Source: Kutzneria sp. 744
GTDB taxonomy: Bacteria > Actinomycetota > Actinomycetes > Mycobacteriales > Pseudonocardiaceae
Direction: 5' to 3'
DNA: 39,515 nt
NCBI RefSeq assembly: GCF_000568255.1
Contig: NZ_KK037166.1
Span: 5,491,669 to 5,531,183, forward strand
Part shown: in pieces, positions 33,222 to 39,515 of the stretch
Layout: each line of letters opens with the position of its first letter
Numbering within the stretch: the stretch's first letter is position 1
Translations under genes and position numbers: made by a program
Notes under the pieces: generated by a model
Told to the model about the DNA's origin: nothing
Seen by the model: only the letters and a program-made list of their open reading frames with translations
The model's database searches: none

Positions 33222-33940
33222 CCGAGGGCGCGGTCGAGAAGGCGCTCGCCGTGCTGGCGGCGCTCGCGCAGCACACCAGGATCAGCGAGCTGACCCGGGT
33301 GACCGGCTTCCCCAAGTCGACCGTGCACCGGGTGCTGCGCACGCTGGTGGACACCGGCTTCGCGGTGGCCACCGCCGACGGCGACTACCGCATCGGCCCG
33401 AAGGTGTTGGTGCTGGCCGGAAACGTGCTGCAGCCGGTGGATTCCGTCGAGCGGGCGCGCCCGGTGCTGGAGCGGTTGCAGGCCAGCACCGGGTGCGCCG
33501 TGCACTTCGCGATGCTGCTCGGCGACGAGCTGGTGTACGTCGACAAGGTCGAGGGCGGCAAGCCGTACCGGATGGCGTCGCGCATCGGTGGCCGATTGTT
33601 GTTGCACTGCACGGCGATCGGCAAGGCAGTGCTGTCCACAAGGGACATGAACGGGCTGGAGCTCGCGCCACGGACCCCCGGCACGATCACCGACCCGCTG
33701 CGATTGCGGGCCCAGCTGGACCGGGTCCGCAGCTGCGGATTCGCCTTGGACGAGCAGGAGAACGAGCCGGGGGTGCGCTGTGTCGGCGCGGCCGTGCGCA
33801 ACCACAACGGGACCGTGGTCGGCGGGCTGAGCGTGTCGACGCTGGCGCTGGAGCACACGCTGCCGGAGCTGATCGCGCTCGGGCCGCGTGTGGTGGCCGC
33901 GGCCAGCGAGGTGTCGCGGGCGCTCGGCCACACCCACTAG
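33206..33940 (+). CDS. IclR-family transcriptional regulator
   Basis: A 244-residue regulator of the KdgR-like type by context. The N-terminal winged helix (about residues 10-65, ISELTRVTGFPKSTVHRVLRTL) is followed by an effector-binding domain (about 75-240). The GTG at 33206 or the TTG at 33218, which overlaps the kduD stop as TTGA, could be the start. It probably represses the kdu and lctP-GH88 operons through the site at 31538-31562 and is released by 2-keto-3-deoxygluconate or a related acid, as for KdgR in enterobacteria. The effector is inferred. Confidence 0.88.
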   Translation: MDVALTEGAVEKALAVLAALAQHTRISELTRVTGFPKSTVHRVLRTLVDTGFAVATADGDYRIGPKVLVLAGNVLQPVDSVERARPVLERLQASTGCAVHFAMLLGDELVYVDKVEGGKPYRMASRIGGRLLLHCTAIGKAVLSTRDMNGLELAPRTPGTITDPLRLRAQLDRVRSCGFALDEQENEPGVRCVGAAVRNHNGTVVGGLSVSTLALEHTLPELIALGPRVVAAASEVSRALGHTH

Positions 33941-33945
33941 CCGGG

Positions 33946-35703
33946 TATTCCGCACGTGAGGATTGATCAACTCGGGATGATCGTCGAGTGGGATGTTATT
34001 TGATCATCTCGGCTGGGTGGGGTCGACACCGAGTAGGTCCAGGAGCCTGGCTTGTAGCGGGGGTGGTTGCGGAATCCCTGGTGGTTGCCCGTTGACAGCG
34101 GGAATCAGGCGAAGCCGGGCGAGCGCTTCGAAAATCAGCCGCCCGGTGGGCTTGGCGGGTCTGCCCGCGTAGAGGCCGTCGAGCGTGATGTGCGGGGCGA
34201 TCGCCTGCCGGACTTGACGTTCGATCAGACAGAAGATCAGCAGTGCCAGGCAGATCACGGTGATCAGGGCAGCGATGCGCCGGTTGTTCTTCACGAACAG
34301 CGGTGCCACTGCCAGGGGGCCTTTGACGGCGCCGTAGCGGCGTTCCACAACCTCCTGGCCTTTGTAGCGGATCAGGATCTCGGCCGGGTCGACGTCGGCG
34401 GGCAGGTTGGTCAGCAGCGCGTACCAGCCGTCGGTGGCGGTCTCGGCATCCAGCGCCGCGTGGTCGAACCACCAGCGCAGGATGGGTTTGCCGGTGGCAG
34501 GATCGGTGCCGGTCTCGGTGCGCAGGTAGGCAGTGACCCGGCGGGCGGCCGCGATCGCGGCGATCCGGGCGGTCACCGCCTTCTCGTCGGGGTAATGCCG
34601 GGAGCCCAGGCCCCGGACCAGCCGGTCCAGATCGTCGCGAGCACGGTCGAGTTTGCGGGCCCGCGCGGTGGCCGCGGCGCGGGCTCGGGCGGTGGAGTGC
34701 ACGAACACCCGCCGCAGCGTGAGCACCGGGTCACGCTTGCGTTTGCCCGCCAGCGTCATCGTGTCCTCGGTGACTCGCCAGCGGCCACGGTCGGCGGCTG
34801 GTTTGCCCGCGTCCCGTTCGGCGACGTAGTCCACCTCGGCGGCCGAGTCGAGGTCCAGCGCGGCCAGCGTCGCGGCCGGCGTGTAGGCCTTCGACGCGGG
34901 CGCGACGAACCCGACACCGGAGGCGATCATCGCCGAGACATTGGCGTAGGACACCAGCTTGGAGTCCCCGACCAGCAGGAACTCTCGGGGTCTGGCCATA
35001 GTCTGCAGCGCGCTCATCGCGCCCACCACCTGGGCGACTTCGCCCGCGCCACCGTCGTAGGCCCGGTGGAACACCGGCACACCACCATCGCCGGTGACCG
35101 CCAGCCCGGCCTGGATCTGCTTCAGGTCGGGGCGGCGGTCTTTGGGGTGCCCGAACTTCGGCGCCGGGTGGTCGGTGTCGGCCTGGTCGTAGGCGCCGTA
35201 CAGCGAGATCGAGGTCATGTCCCAATGAAGCCGGGATGTGTCCAGCCCGAACATCGAGATCGCTTGTGCGCCAACGGACCCGACGATGTGATCGAGTTCG
35301 GGGGCGATCGCGTCCAACGCCCGGCCGATCCGGTCGTCGTTGAGCAGCGTGGGCTCGATGCCGAAGACCTCCTCGACCGCGTGCTCGCGGGCCCAGTCGG
35401 TCACCCGGACCAGTGGTGCTGGTGAGGTCAGTCGGTTCGCGACCAGCGCTTCGATCACCTGTCCGTGGGTCAGGAGTGCGAGATCACGCACCGGGCAGGC
35501 GCGGTCGATGATCCCGGCCAGGTCCAGACGGCGACAGTAATCGGCGATCACCGGCAGCGCGCCCAGTGTTTTCTCCACACTCGCCGCGACATAGCGAGCC
35601 CGTCGTCGTGCACGTTGATCCACGACTGAACACCCTGGCAGAGCCCTTGACCGAGCGGACACCGGCCCGCGTGATCAACTCACCTGTGTCCATGTGCGGA
35701 AGA
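33946..35703 (-). mobile_element. IS1634-type insertion sequence, 1,758 bp
   Basis: The ends are TATTCCGCACGTG (left) and, on the other strand, TCTTCCGCACATG (right), with few mismatches over 13 bases. A 4-bp duplication, CGGG, flanks it (33942-33945 and 35704-35707). The element lies five bases after the iclR stop. TTGATCA repeats occur near both ends. One transposase gene is inside. The exact end position has an uncertainty of one or two bases because the inverted repeats are short. Confidence 0.8.
34004..35662 (-). CDS. IS1634-family transposase
   Basis: A 552-residue DDE transposase with a GTG start. The catalytic Asp residues are seen in LHWDMTSISLYG and LLVGDSKLVSYA, and the Glu region is near the C-terminus (GQEVVERRYGAVKGPL), followed by the family's long hydrophobic run AALITVICLALLIFCLIE. 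The catalytic domain carries a large insert between the second Asp and the Glu, as is normal for IS1634 and IS4-like enzymes. It looks complete. Confidence 0.9.
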   Translation of the reverse strand: MSARSRALPGCSVVDQRARRRARYVAASVEKTLGALPVIADYCRRLDLAGIIDRACPVRDLALLTHGQVIEALVANRLTSPAPLVRVTDWAREHAVEEVFGIEPTLLNDDRIGRALDAIAPELDHIVGSVGAQAISMFGLDTSRLHWDMTSISLYGAYDQADTDHPAPKFGHPKDRRPDLKQIQAGLAVTGDGGVPVFHRAYDGGAGEVAQVVGAMSALQTMARPREFLLVGDSKLVSYANVSAMIASGVGFVAPASKAYTPAATLAALDLDSAAEVDYVAERDAGKPAADRGRWRVTEDTMTLAGKRKRDPVLTLRRVFVHSTARARAAATARARKLDRARDDLDRLVRGLGSRHYPDEKAVTARIAAIAAARRVTAYLRTETGTDPATGKPILRWWFDHAALDAETATDGWYALLTNLPADVDPAEILIRYKGQEVVERRYGAVKGPLAVAPLFVKNNRRIAALITVICLALLIFCLIERQVRQAIAPHITLDGLYAGRPAKPTGRLIFEALARLRLIPAVNGQPPGIPQPPPLQARLLDLLGVDPTQPR

Positions 35704-35708
35704 CGGGA

Positions 35709-35990
35709 CTAGCCCAGAGTTGCCTCGATGGCGCAGCGCAGCGCCCGCGCCGGCTCCACCCGGTCCAGGGCGAAGCCGCTGCCGGCATTCGGAACGCTGT
35801 CGAAGAAGTCGCCGCCGTACACGCTGACCCGATCCCGCAGGCCGGCCTCGGCGATGGTCCTGTGCGCGCCGCCGACGATCTCGGGCCGATCGAAGACGAT
35901 GCCGGCCCGGTCGGGCTCGTGTGCGAGCTGCCGAACTCGGCGAAACCACTGAGCAGTTCCTGCATGACCACAGCGCGTGGCAAATCCATG
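35709..35990 (-). pseudogene. Remnant of an O-methyltransferase
   Basis: A minus-strand frame ending at 35709 reads HEPDRAGIVFDRPEIVGG, then HRTIAEAGLRDRVSVYGGDFFDSVP, close to the middle of acetylserotonin/neurosporene-type O-methyltransferases (motifs II and the GDFF run). The SAM-binding glycine loop before it is missing, the residues after it (ALDRVEPARALRCAIEATLG) are not the usual continuation, and the frame has no good start. An ATG at 35989 leads another frame. It is a decayed fragment. Since the target duplication lies outside it, the IS beside it did not cause the decay. Confidence 0.6.
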
Positions 35991-36095
35991 GGAATCGCTC
36001 CTTGTCCGGTGGCCGCGATACTAGGAACGGTTTTTCGGCCGGCACGGCTCGTGACCGAACGGAGGACGGCCTTTCCCGTTCGTCCACCGCTCGCC

Positions 36096-36101
36096 TAGCC
36101 T
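36096..36101 (+). promoter_or_regulatory. Candidate -10 box, leaderless start
   Basis: TAGCCT lies 6 bases before the ATG at 36108 and no ribosome binding site precedes the ATG, consistent with transcription starting at the A of the start codon. The -35 region is weak. Confidence 0.3.
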
Positions 36102-36107
36102 CGACGG

Positions 36108-37199
36108 ATGGCAGTCCACGAGCTGTCCCGGACCGACGCCCGGCGGATCGCCGTGCGGGCCCAGCTGCTGGGCAGGGCCCGGCCCACCGAGCTGCACGAG
36201 GTCGTGCGCGGGCTGACGCTGTTGCAGAACGACCCGACCAACGCCGTCGCGCCCAGCGCCGACCTGGTGGCGTGGAGTCGACTGGGTTCCGCCTACGACA
36301 GGGCGGAGCTGGCCGAGGCGCTGGCCAAGCGGTCCCTGGTCGACCTGCGGCTGATGATCCGCCCGGCCGAGGACATCGCCTTGTACCGCGCGGAGATGGC
36401 CGCCTGGCCGGGCGGCGAGGACGCCCCGGCCTGGCGGCGGCATCAGCACAAGTGGTTGCGGACCAACGAGATCTGCCGGCAGAACATCCTCACCCAGCTC
36501 GACATCGAGGGTCCCCTGCCGGCGCGGGCGTTCGAGGACACCTGCGTGGAGCCGTGGAAGTCCAGCGGCTGGACCAACAATCGCAATGTCACGCAGATGC
36601 TGGAGTTCATGGTGCTGGCCGGCGACGTCGCCGTGTCGGGCACCGACAAGGGCCGGGTGTGGGACCTCGCCGAACGCATCTACCCCGATCTGCCGGCCGT
36701 GCCGCTGGCCGAGGCCCTGCGGATCCGCGCCGAGAAGCGGTTGCGGTCGCTGGGCATCGCCCGGGCCAAGGGGCCGGAGTGCCCGGTCGAGCCGATCGAC
36801 GTCGGCGAGGTCGGCGAGCCCGCGGTCGTCGAGGGCGTCCGTGGCCAGTGGCGGGTCGATCCGGAGCAGCTGGGGCAGCGCTTCGCCGGGCGGACGGCGC
36901 TGCTGTCGCCGCTGGACCGGCTGGTGTACGACCGCAAGCGGATGACCGAGCTCTTCCAGTTCGACTACCAGCTGGAGATGTACAAGCCGGCCGCCAAGCG
37001 GCGGTGGGGCTACTGGGCGCTGCCGATCCTGTACGGGGACGAGCTCATCGGCAAGGTCGACGCCGCCGCCGACCGGAAGGCCGGCGTGCTGCGGATCAAC
37101 GCCGTGCACGAGGACGAGCCGTTCACCAAGGCCATGACGGCGGCGGTGCAGAAGGAGATCAAGGACCTGGCGAAGTGGTTGGAGTTGGAGCTGAGCTGA
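36108..37199 (+). CDS. AlkZ/YcaQ-like winged-helix DNA glycosylase (HTH_42)
   Basis: A 363-residue protein of the HTH_42/DUF1006 family. E. coli YcaQ (also called AlkX) and Streptomyces AlkZ, both in this family, remove interstrand cross-links or bulky alkylated bases. The catalytic loop is LTLLQNDPTNAV with Q40-x-D42, the Q-x-D form of YcaQ rather than the Q-x-Q form of AlkZ. The C-terminal signature SPLDRLVYDRKRMTELFQFDYQ and KRRWGYWALPILYGD is intact. Its substrate is not known. No toxin-biosynthesis genes are adjacent, so a self-resistance role has no local support. Confidence 0.85.
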   Translation: MAVHELSRTDARRIAVRAQLLGRARPTELHEVVRGLTLLQNDPTNAVAPSADLVAWSRLGSAYDRAELAEALAKRSLVDLRLMIRPAEDIALYRAEMAAWPGGEDAPAWRRHQHKWLRTNEICRQNILTQLDIEGPLPARAFEDTCVEPWKSSGWTNNRNVTQMLEFMVLAGDVAVSGTDKGRVWDLAERIYPDLPAVPLAEALRIRAEKRLRSLGIARAKGPECPVEPIDVGEVGEPAVVEGVRGQWRVDPEQLGQRFAGRTALLSPLDRLVYDRKRMTELFQFDYQLEMYKPAAKRRWGYWALPILYGDELIGKVDAAADRKAGVLRINAVHEDEPFTKAMTAAVQKEIKDLAKWLELELS

Positions 37200-37257
37200 T
37201 CCACCATCTGCCCGAAACCGTATTTCGGTGTGCCGGAGAGCGTGACTCGCGGGGGTT

Positions 37258-37665
37258 CTAAGTCAGTAGTTCTTCCAGCTCTGCCAACAACTTCAGCACC
37301 TGTTTCGCCTTCTCTTCCCCCACCAGCTCGGCGATGGTCTCGTCGGCCGGGCGGCCGGCCCGGCGCATGATCGCGCGCCGGGCGATGTCGGCGACCGTGA
37401 GCCGGGTGCGGCGGCGGTCGGCGGGATCGGGCTCGGAGACCAGGAGGCCTTGTTCCCGCAGCCGTGACACGGAGGCGGAGACGTGGCTCTGGGCGAAGCC
37501 GGTGCGGGCCTGGATCTCGGTGACGACGCTGCCGGGGTGCTTGAACACGTCCTCGATCACGGCGACCTCGCCGGGCGTGAGCGCGGTGTCGCCGGAGTCG
37601 GTGGTGACCTGCCGGGCCAGGTCGATGAGTCGCTTGCCCAGCCGATGCAGCCGCACGCCATCCAT
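37258..37665 (-). CDS. MarR-like winged-helix regulator, short
   Basis: A 135-residue regulator with a winged-helix core (about residues 30-95: PGEVAVIEDVFKHPGSVVTEIQARTGFAQSHVSASVSRL then the wing PADRRRTRLTV) and a short C-terminal helix. The recognition helix is in AQSHVSASVSRLREQGLL. The ATG at 37665 lies next to a -10 box (TAATCT) with no ribosome binding site. Divergent from the methyltransferase gene across a 53-base palindromic gap, it probably controls both. Confidence 0.85.
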   Translation of the reverse strand: MDGVRLHRLGKRLIDLARQVTTDSGDTALTPGEVAVIEDVFKHPGSVVTEIQARTGFAQSHVSASVSRLREQGLLVSEPDPADRRRTRLTVADIARRAIMRRAGRPADETIAELVGEEKAKQVLKLLAELEELLT

Positions 37666-37669
37666 GCCC

Positions 37670-37713
37670 GCAGATTACATCGTTGGCGATTCATCGGTAC
37701 CGATGTAATCTGC
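37670..37713. promoter_or_regulatory. Divergent palindromic operator-promoter of marR and the methyltransferase gene
   Basis: GCAGATTACATCG (37670-37682) and CGATGTAATCTGC (37701-37713) are perfect complements, and CATCGGTACCGATG (37692-37705) is a perfect 14-base palindrome inside. For the plus-strand gene, TTGGCG (37683-37688) and TAATCT (37706-37711) are 17 bases apart, with the palindrome as the spacer. A mirrored TAATCT (37677-37672) serves marR. Both starts fall at their ATG. Confidence 0.7.
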
Positions 37714-37718
37714 ACGGC

Positions 37719-38498
37719 ATGGACGAGGTGAGCAAGACGGCGTTGGGCGTGGCCCGCGTCCGGGCCGGCGAGAGCGAGCGCCCGGACCGGCTGTTCGACG
37801 ACCCGTGGGCCGCGAAGTTCTGTGCGGCCGCGCCGGACCTGGTGCCGGTCGGCACGCGGACGCCGATCGCGCTGGCGTTCGCACTGCAAGCGATCATCCG
37901 CACCCGCTTCTACGACGACTACCTGCTCGACGCCGGCTGTCCGCAGGTGGTGCTGCTCGGCGCCGGCCTGGACAGCCGCGCCTACCGGCTGGACTGGCCG
38001 TCCGGCACCAGCCTCTTCGAGGTGGACCTGCCGGGAGTGCTGGCGTTCAAGGAAAAGGTGCTCGCCGACGCCGAACCCCTTTGCCAGCGCACGGTTGTGC
38101 CGGCCGACCTGGCCCAGGAATGGGAAAACCCGTTGCTGGCGGCGGGTTTCGCCCCCGAGCGGCCGACGGCCTGGCTGGCCGAGGGCCTGCTCGCCTACCT
38201 CACGCCGGAGGAGGCGGACCGACTGCTGTCCACCGTGACCGGACTGTCCGCGCCCGACAGCCGCTTCTCTTCCGAACGCGGCGACCGGGCCGTGCAGGCG
38301 GAAGCGGCGAAGACCTCGACCATGAACCAGTACGCCCAGTACTGGAAGGGCGGCCTCGGCCGGCCGGTGCCGGAGTGGCTCGACGAGCACGGCTGGCGGG
38401 CGACCGGTCACGACCTGGGCGACGTCGCCACGGGCTACGGCCGGCCGCCGGGCCGGCCGACCACCAGCGGGTTCGCGACCGCTATCCGCCGTACATAG
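37719..38498 (+). CDS. SAM-dependent methyltransferase, leucine carboxyl methyltransferase-like (TIGR00027)
   Basis: A 259-residue enzyme. The N-terminal run KTALGVARVRAGESERPDRLFDDPWA and IRTRFYDDYL are typical of the actinomycete TIGR00027/LCM family, and the SAM-binding motif is QVVLLGAGLDSRAYRL near residues 75-90. An acidic FEVDLPGVLAFK follows, and then AWLAEGLLAYLTPEEADRLL, the family's post-motif signature. The ATG at 37719 lies 7 bases after a -10 box and so is probably leaderless. It ends inside holB's 3' end on the other strand (17-base overlap). Substrate unknown; many relatives act on small molecules. Confidence 0.88.
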   Translation: MDEVSKTALGVARVRAGESERPDRLFDDPWAAKFCAAAPDLVPVGTRTPIALAFALQAIIRTRFYDDYLLDAGCPQVVLLGAGLDSRAYRLDWPSGTSLFEVDLPGVLAFKEKVLADAEPLCQRTVVPADLAQEWENPLLAAGFAPERPTAWLAEGLLAYLTPEEADRLLSTVTGLSAPDSRFSSERGDRAVQAEAAKTSTMNQYAQYWKGGLGRPVPEWLDEHGWRATGHDLGDVATGYGRPPGRPTTSGFATAIRRT

Positions 38499-39515
38499 AG
38501 GTGATCATCGCTTCGACCGCGAAGCGGGGTTTCACGTTCTGCTGCAAGGCATCCCGGCACGCCAGCACGGCCTCCAGCCGCCGCAGCGTGGACTCGGACG
38601 TCCACATCGAGGCGGCGTTGGAGACGTCGTTGGCGCGGTCGGGATGCATCAGCGGCACGTCCGCGTTCGACCTCGTCACCAGCACGTCCCGGTAGAAGCC
38701 CATCAGGTCGACCAGGGCCAGGTCCAGCGAGTCGCGCTGGGTCCGGGTGGCTCGCGACTTCTGCCGCTTCTCCAGATCCTTCAACGCACCCGCGGCGCCA
38801 CGGGTGGCCGAGGCGGTGCCCTTGCCGGTCCCGCCGGCTCCCATGGCGGTCTTCAACGCCTCGGTCTCGGCGACGTTGCGGTCCTCGTTGGCCGAGACGG
38901 CGTCGGCCTCGGCCGCCTTCACGAGCGCGTCGGCACTGCTGAAGATGTCGCCGAAACGCCGCAGCCCCAACGGAATCGCCAGCACCGACTCGCGCCGCTG
39001 CCGAGCCTCCGGGTCCGTGGCCAGCCGGCGGGCCCGGCCGATGTGGCCGCCGCAGACCGACGCCGCCCACTGCGCGGTCGCCGGCTCGATGCCGTCACGG
39101 TGCTCCAACACCTCGGCGATGGCCGCCGTGGCCGGGGTGCGCAGGCCGATGGCCCGGCAGCGCGACCGGATCGTCACGGAGATGTCGTCCGGGTGGTCGG
39201 AGGGCGCGCAGAGCAGGAACACGGTCCGGTCCGGGGGCTCCTCCACCGCCTTGAGCAGCGCGTTGGCCGCGCCCTCGGTCAACCGGTCGGCGTCCTCGAT
39301 GATCACGACCTGCCAGCGGCCGGTGGTCGGCCGCTTGGCCGAGACCTGGACCAGGGCCCGCATCTCGGCCACCGAGATGGACAGCCCCTCCGGCACGACC
39401 AGTCGCACGTCGGCGTGCGTGCCGTGCAAGGTCGTGCGGCAGGCCTGGCACTGGCCGCAGCCCCGCGGGCCGCCGGGGGCCTCGCACTGGAGCGCGGCGG
39501 CGAAGGCCCGCGCCG
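38482..39515 (-). CDS. holB: DNA polymerase III subunit delta', partial at right edge
   Basis: This is the clamp-loader subunit that helps load the beta clamp on primed DNA. The frame runs off the right edge, so the N-terminus and Walker A loop are missing. Present are the zinc-module cysteines in CGQCQAC, the acidic VVIIEDADRLTEGAANALLKAVEEPP run (sensor-1 region), FLLCAPSDHPDDISVTIRSRCR, and a C-terminal helical domain with an Ala/Gly/Lys-rich linker near 38,800. Actinomycete delta' commonly has this longer linker. About 344 residues are visible. Confidence 0.92.
   Translation of the reverse strand, partial: ARAFAAALQCEAPGGPRGCGQCQACRTTLHGTHADVRLVVPEGLSISVAEMRALVQVSAKRPTTGRWQVVIIEDADRLTEGAANALLKAVEEPPDRTVFLLCAPSDHPDDISVTIRSRCRAIGLRTPATAAIAEVLEHRDGIEPATAQWAASVCGGHIGRARRLATDPEARQRRESVLAIPLGLRRFGDIFSSADALVKAAEADAVSANEDRNVAETEALKTAMGAGGTGKGTASATRGAAGALKDLEKRQKSRATRTQRDSLDLALVDLMGFYRDVLVTRSNADVPLMHPDRANDVSNAASMWTSESTLRRLEAVLACRDALQQNVKPRFAVEAMITSMYGG

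Noticed and set aside
33964-35680. Direct TGATCAACTC copies as the IS target duplication
   Set aside because: They lie inside the better-supported ends (TNTTCCGCAC inverted repeats with CGGG duplication) and would leave no terminal inverted repeats.

Overview
This is high-GC actinomycete DNA, most likely from the Pseudonocardiales. The evidence is strong G/C third-position bias, GTG/TTG starts, several TANNNT-N6-7-ATG leaderless-type starts, and a gene order familiar from mycobacteria and their relatives: ppa, then dacB, a DUF2342 zincin, tilS and hpt, then ftsH, folE, folP, folB, folK, DUF3180 and a DUF6779-like gene. The genus cannot be fixed from the sequence alone.

Bases 1-15,000 are the conserved core. 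The minus-strand run ftsH-folE-folP-folB-folK-DUF3180-DUF6779 makes tetrahydrofolate precursors next to the FtsH membrane protease. A second minus-strand run, dacB-zincin-tilS-hpt, combines cell-wall trimming, tRNA-Ile lysidine formation and purine salvage. A plus-strand secreted solute-binding/von Willebrand A fusion lies between the two runs, and ppa is divergent from dacB. Four 77-bp tandem repeats fill the folP-folB gap, and each repeats the folB ribosome binding site and start. Four genes between base 1 and 4,200 (DUF6779, DUF3180, folE, ftsH 3' end) each carry one apparent single-base frame break. That clustering suggests local sequence error rather than four real mutations.

Bases 15,000-27,000 are more variable. 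They hold a MarR-MFS drug-efflux pair, a DUF4442 hotdog protein, a VC0807-type membrane protein, a cytosolic papain-like protease, a DUF574-type methyltransferase, and a three-gene cassette of XRE regulator, ImmA/IrrE-like metallopeptidase and MAB_1171c-like membrane protein. The third gene of the cassette is split by a 1,001-bp IS5-type element. Removing the element and one 3-bp target duplication restores an uninterrupted 387-codon frame. A geranylgeranyl-reductase-like FAD oxidoreductase and a tRNA-Thr(CGU) follow.

Bases 27,000-39,515 hold a secreted membrane-anchored protein of unknown function and then the most coherent metabolic unit in the window: a Tat-exported GH88 unsaturated-uronyl hydrolase, an LctP-family permease, and divergently kduI-kduD-iclR. 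Read together, these suggest that unsaturated oligouronides are cleaved outside the membrane, the released 4-deoxy-5-keto-uronate monomer enters through the LctP carrier, and KduI and KduD convert it to 2-keto-3-deoxygluconate under an IclR repressor whose likely operator lies in the divergent gap. A 1,758-bp IS1634-type element sits just after iclR. Then come a methyltransferase remnant, an AlkZ/YcaQ-like DNA glycosylase with a Q-x-D motif, a divergent marR/methyltransferase pair sharing a palindromic and apparently leaderless double promoter, and the 3' part of holB running off the right edge.
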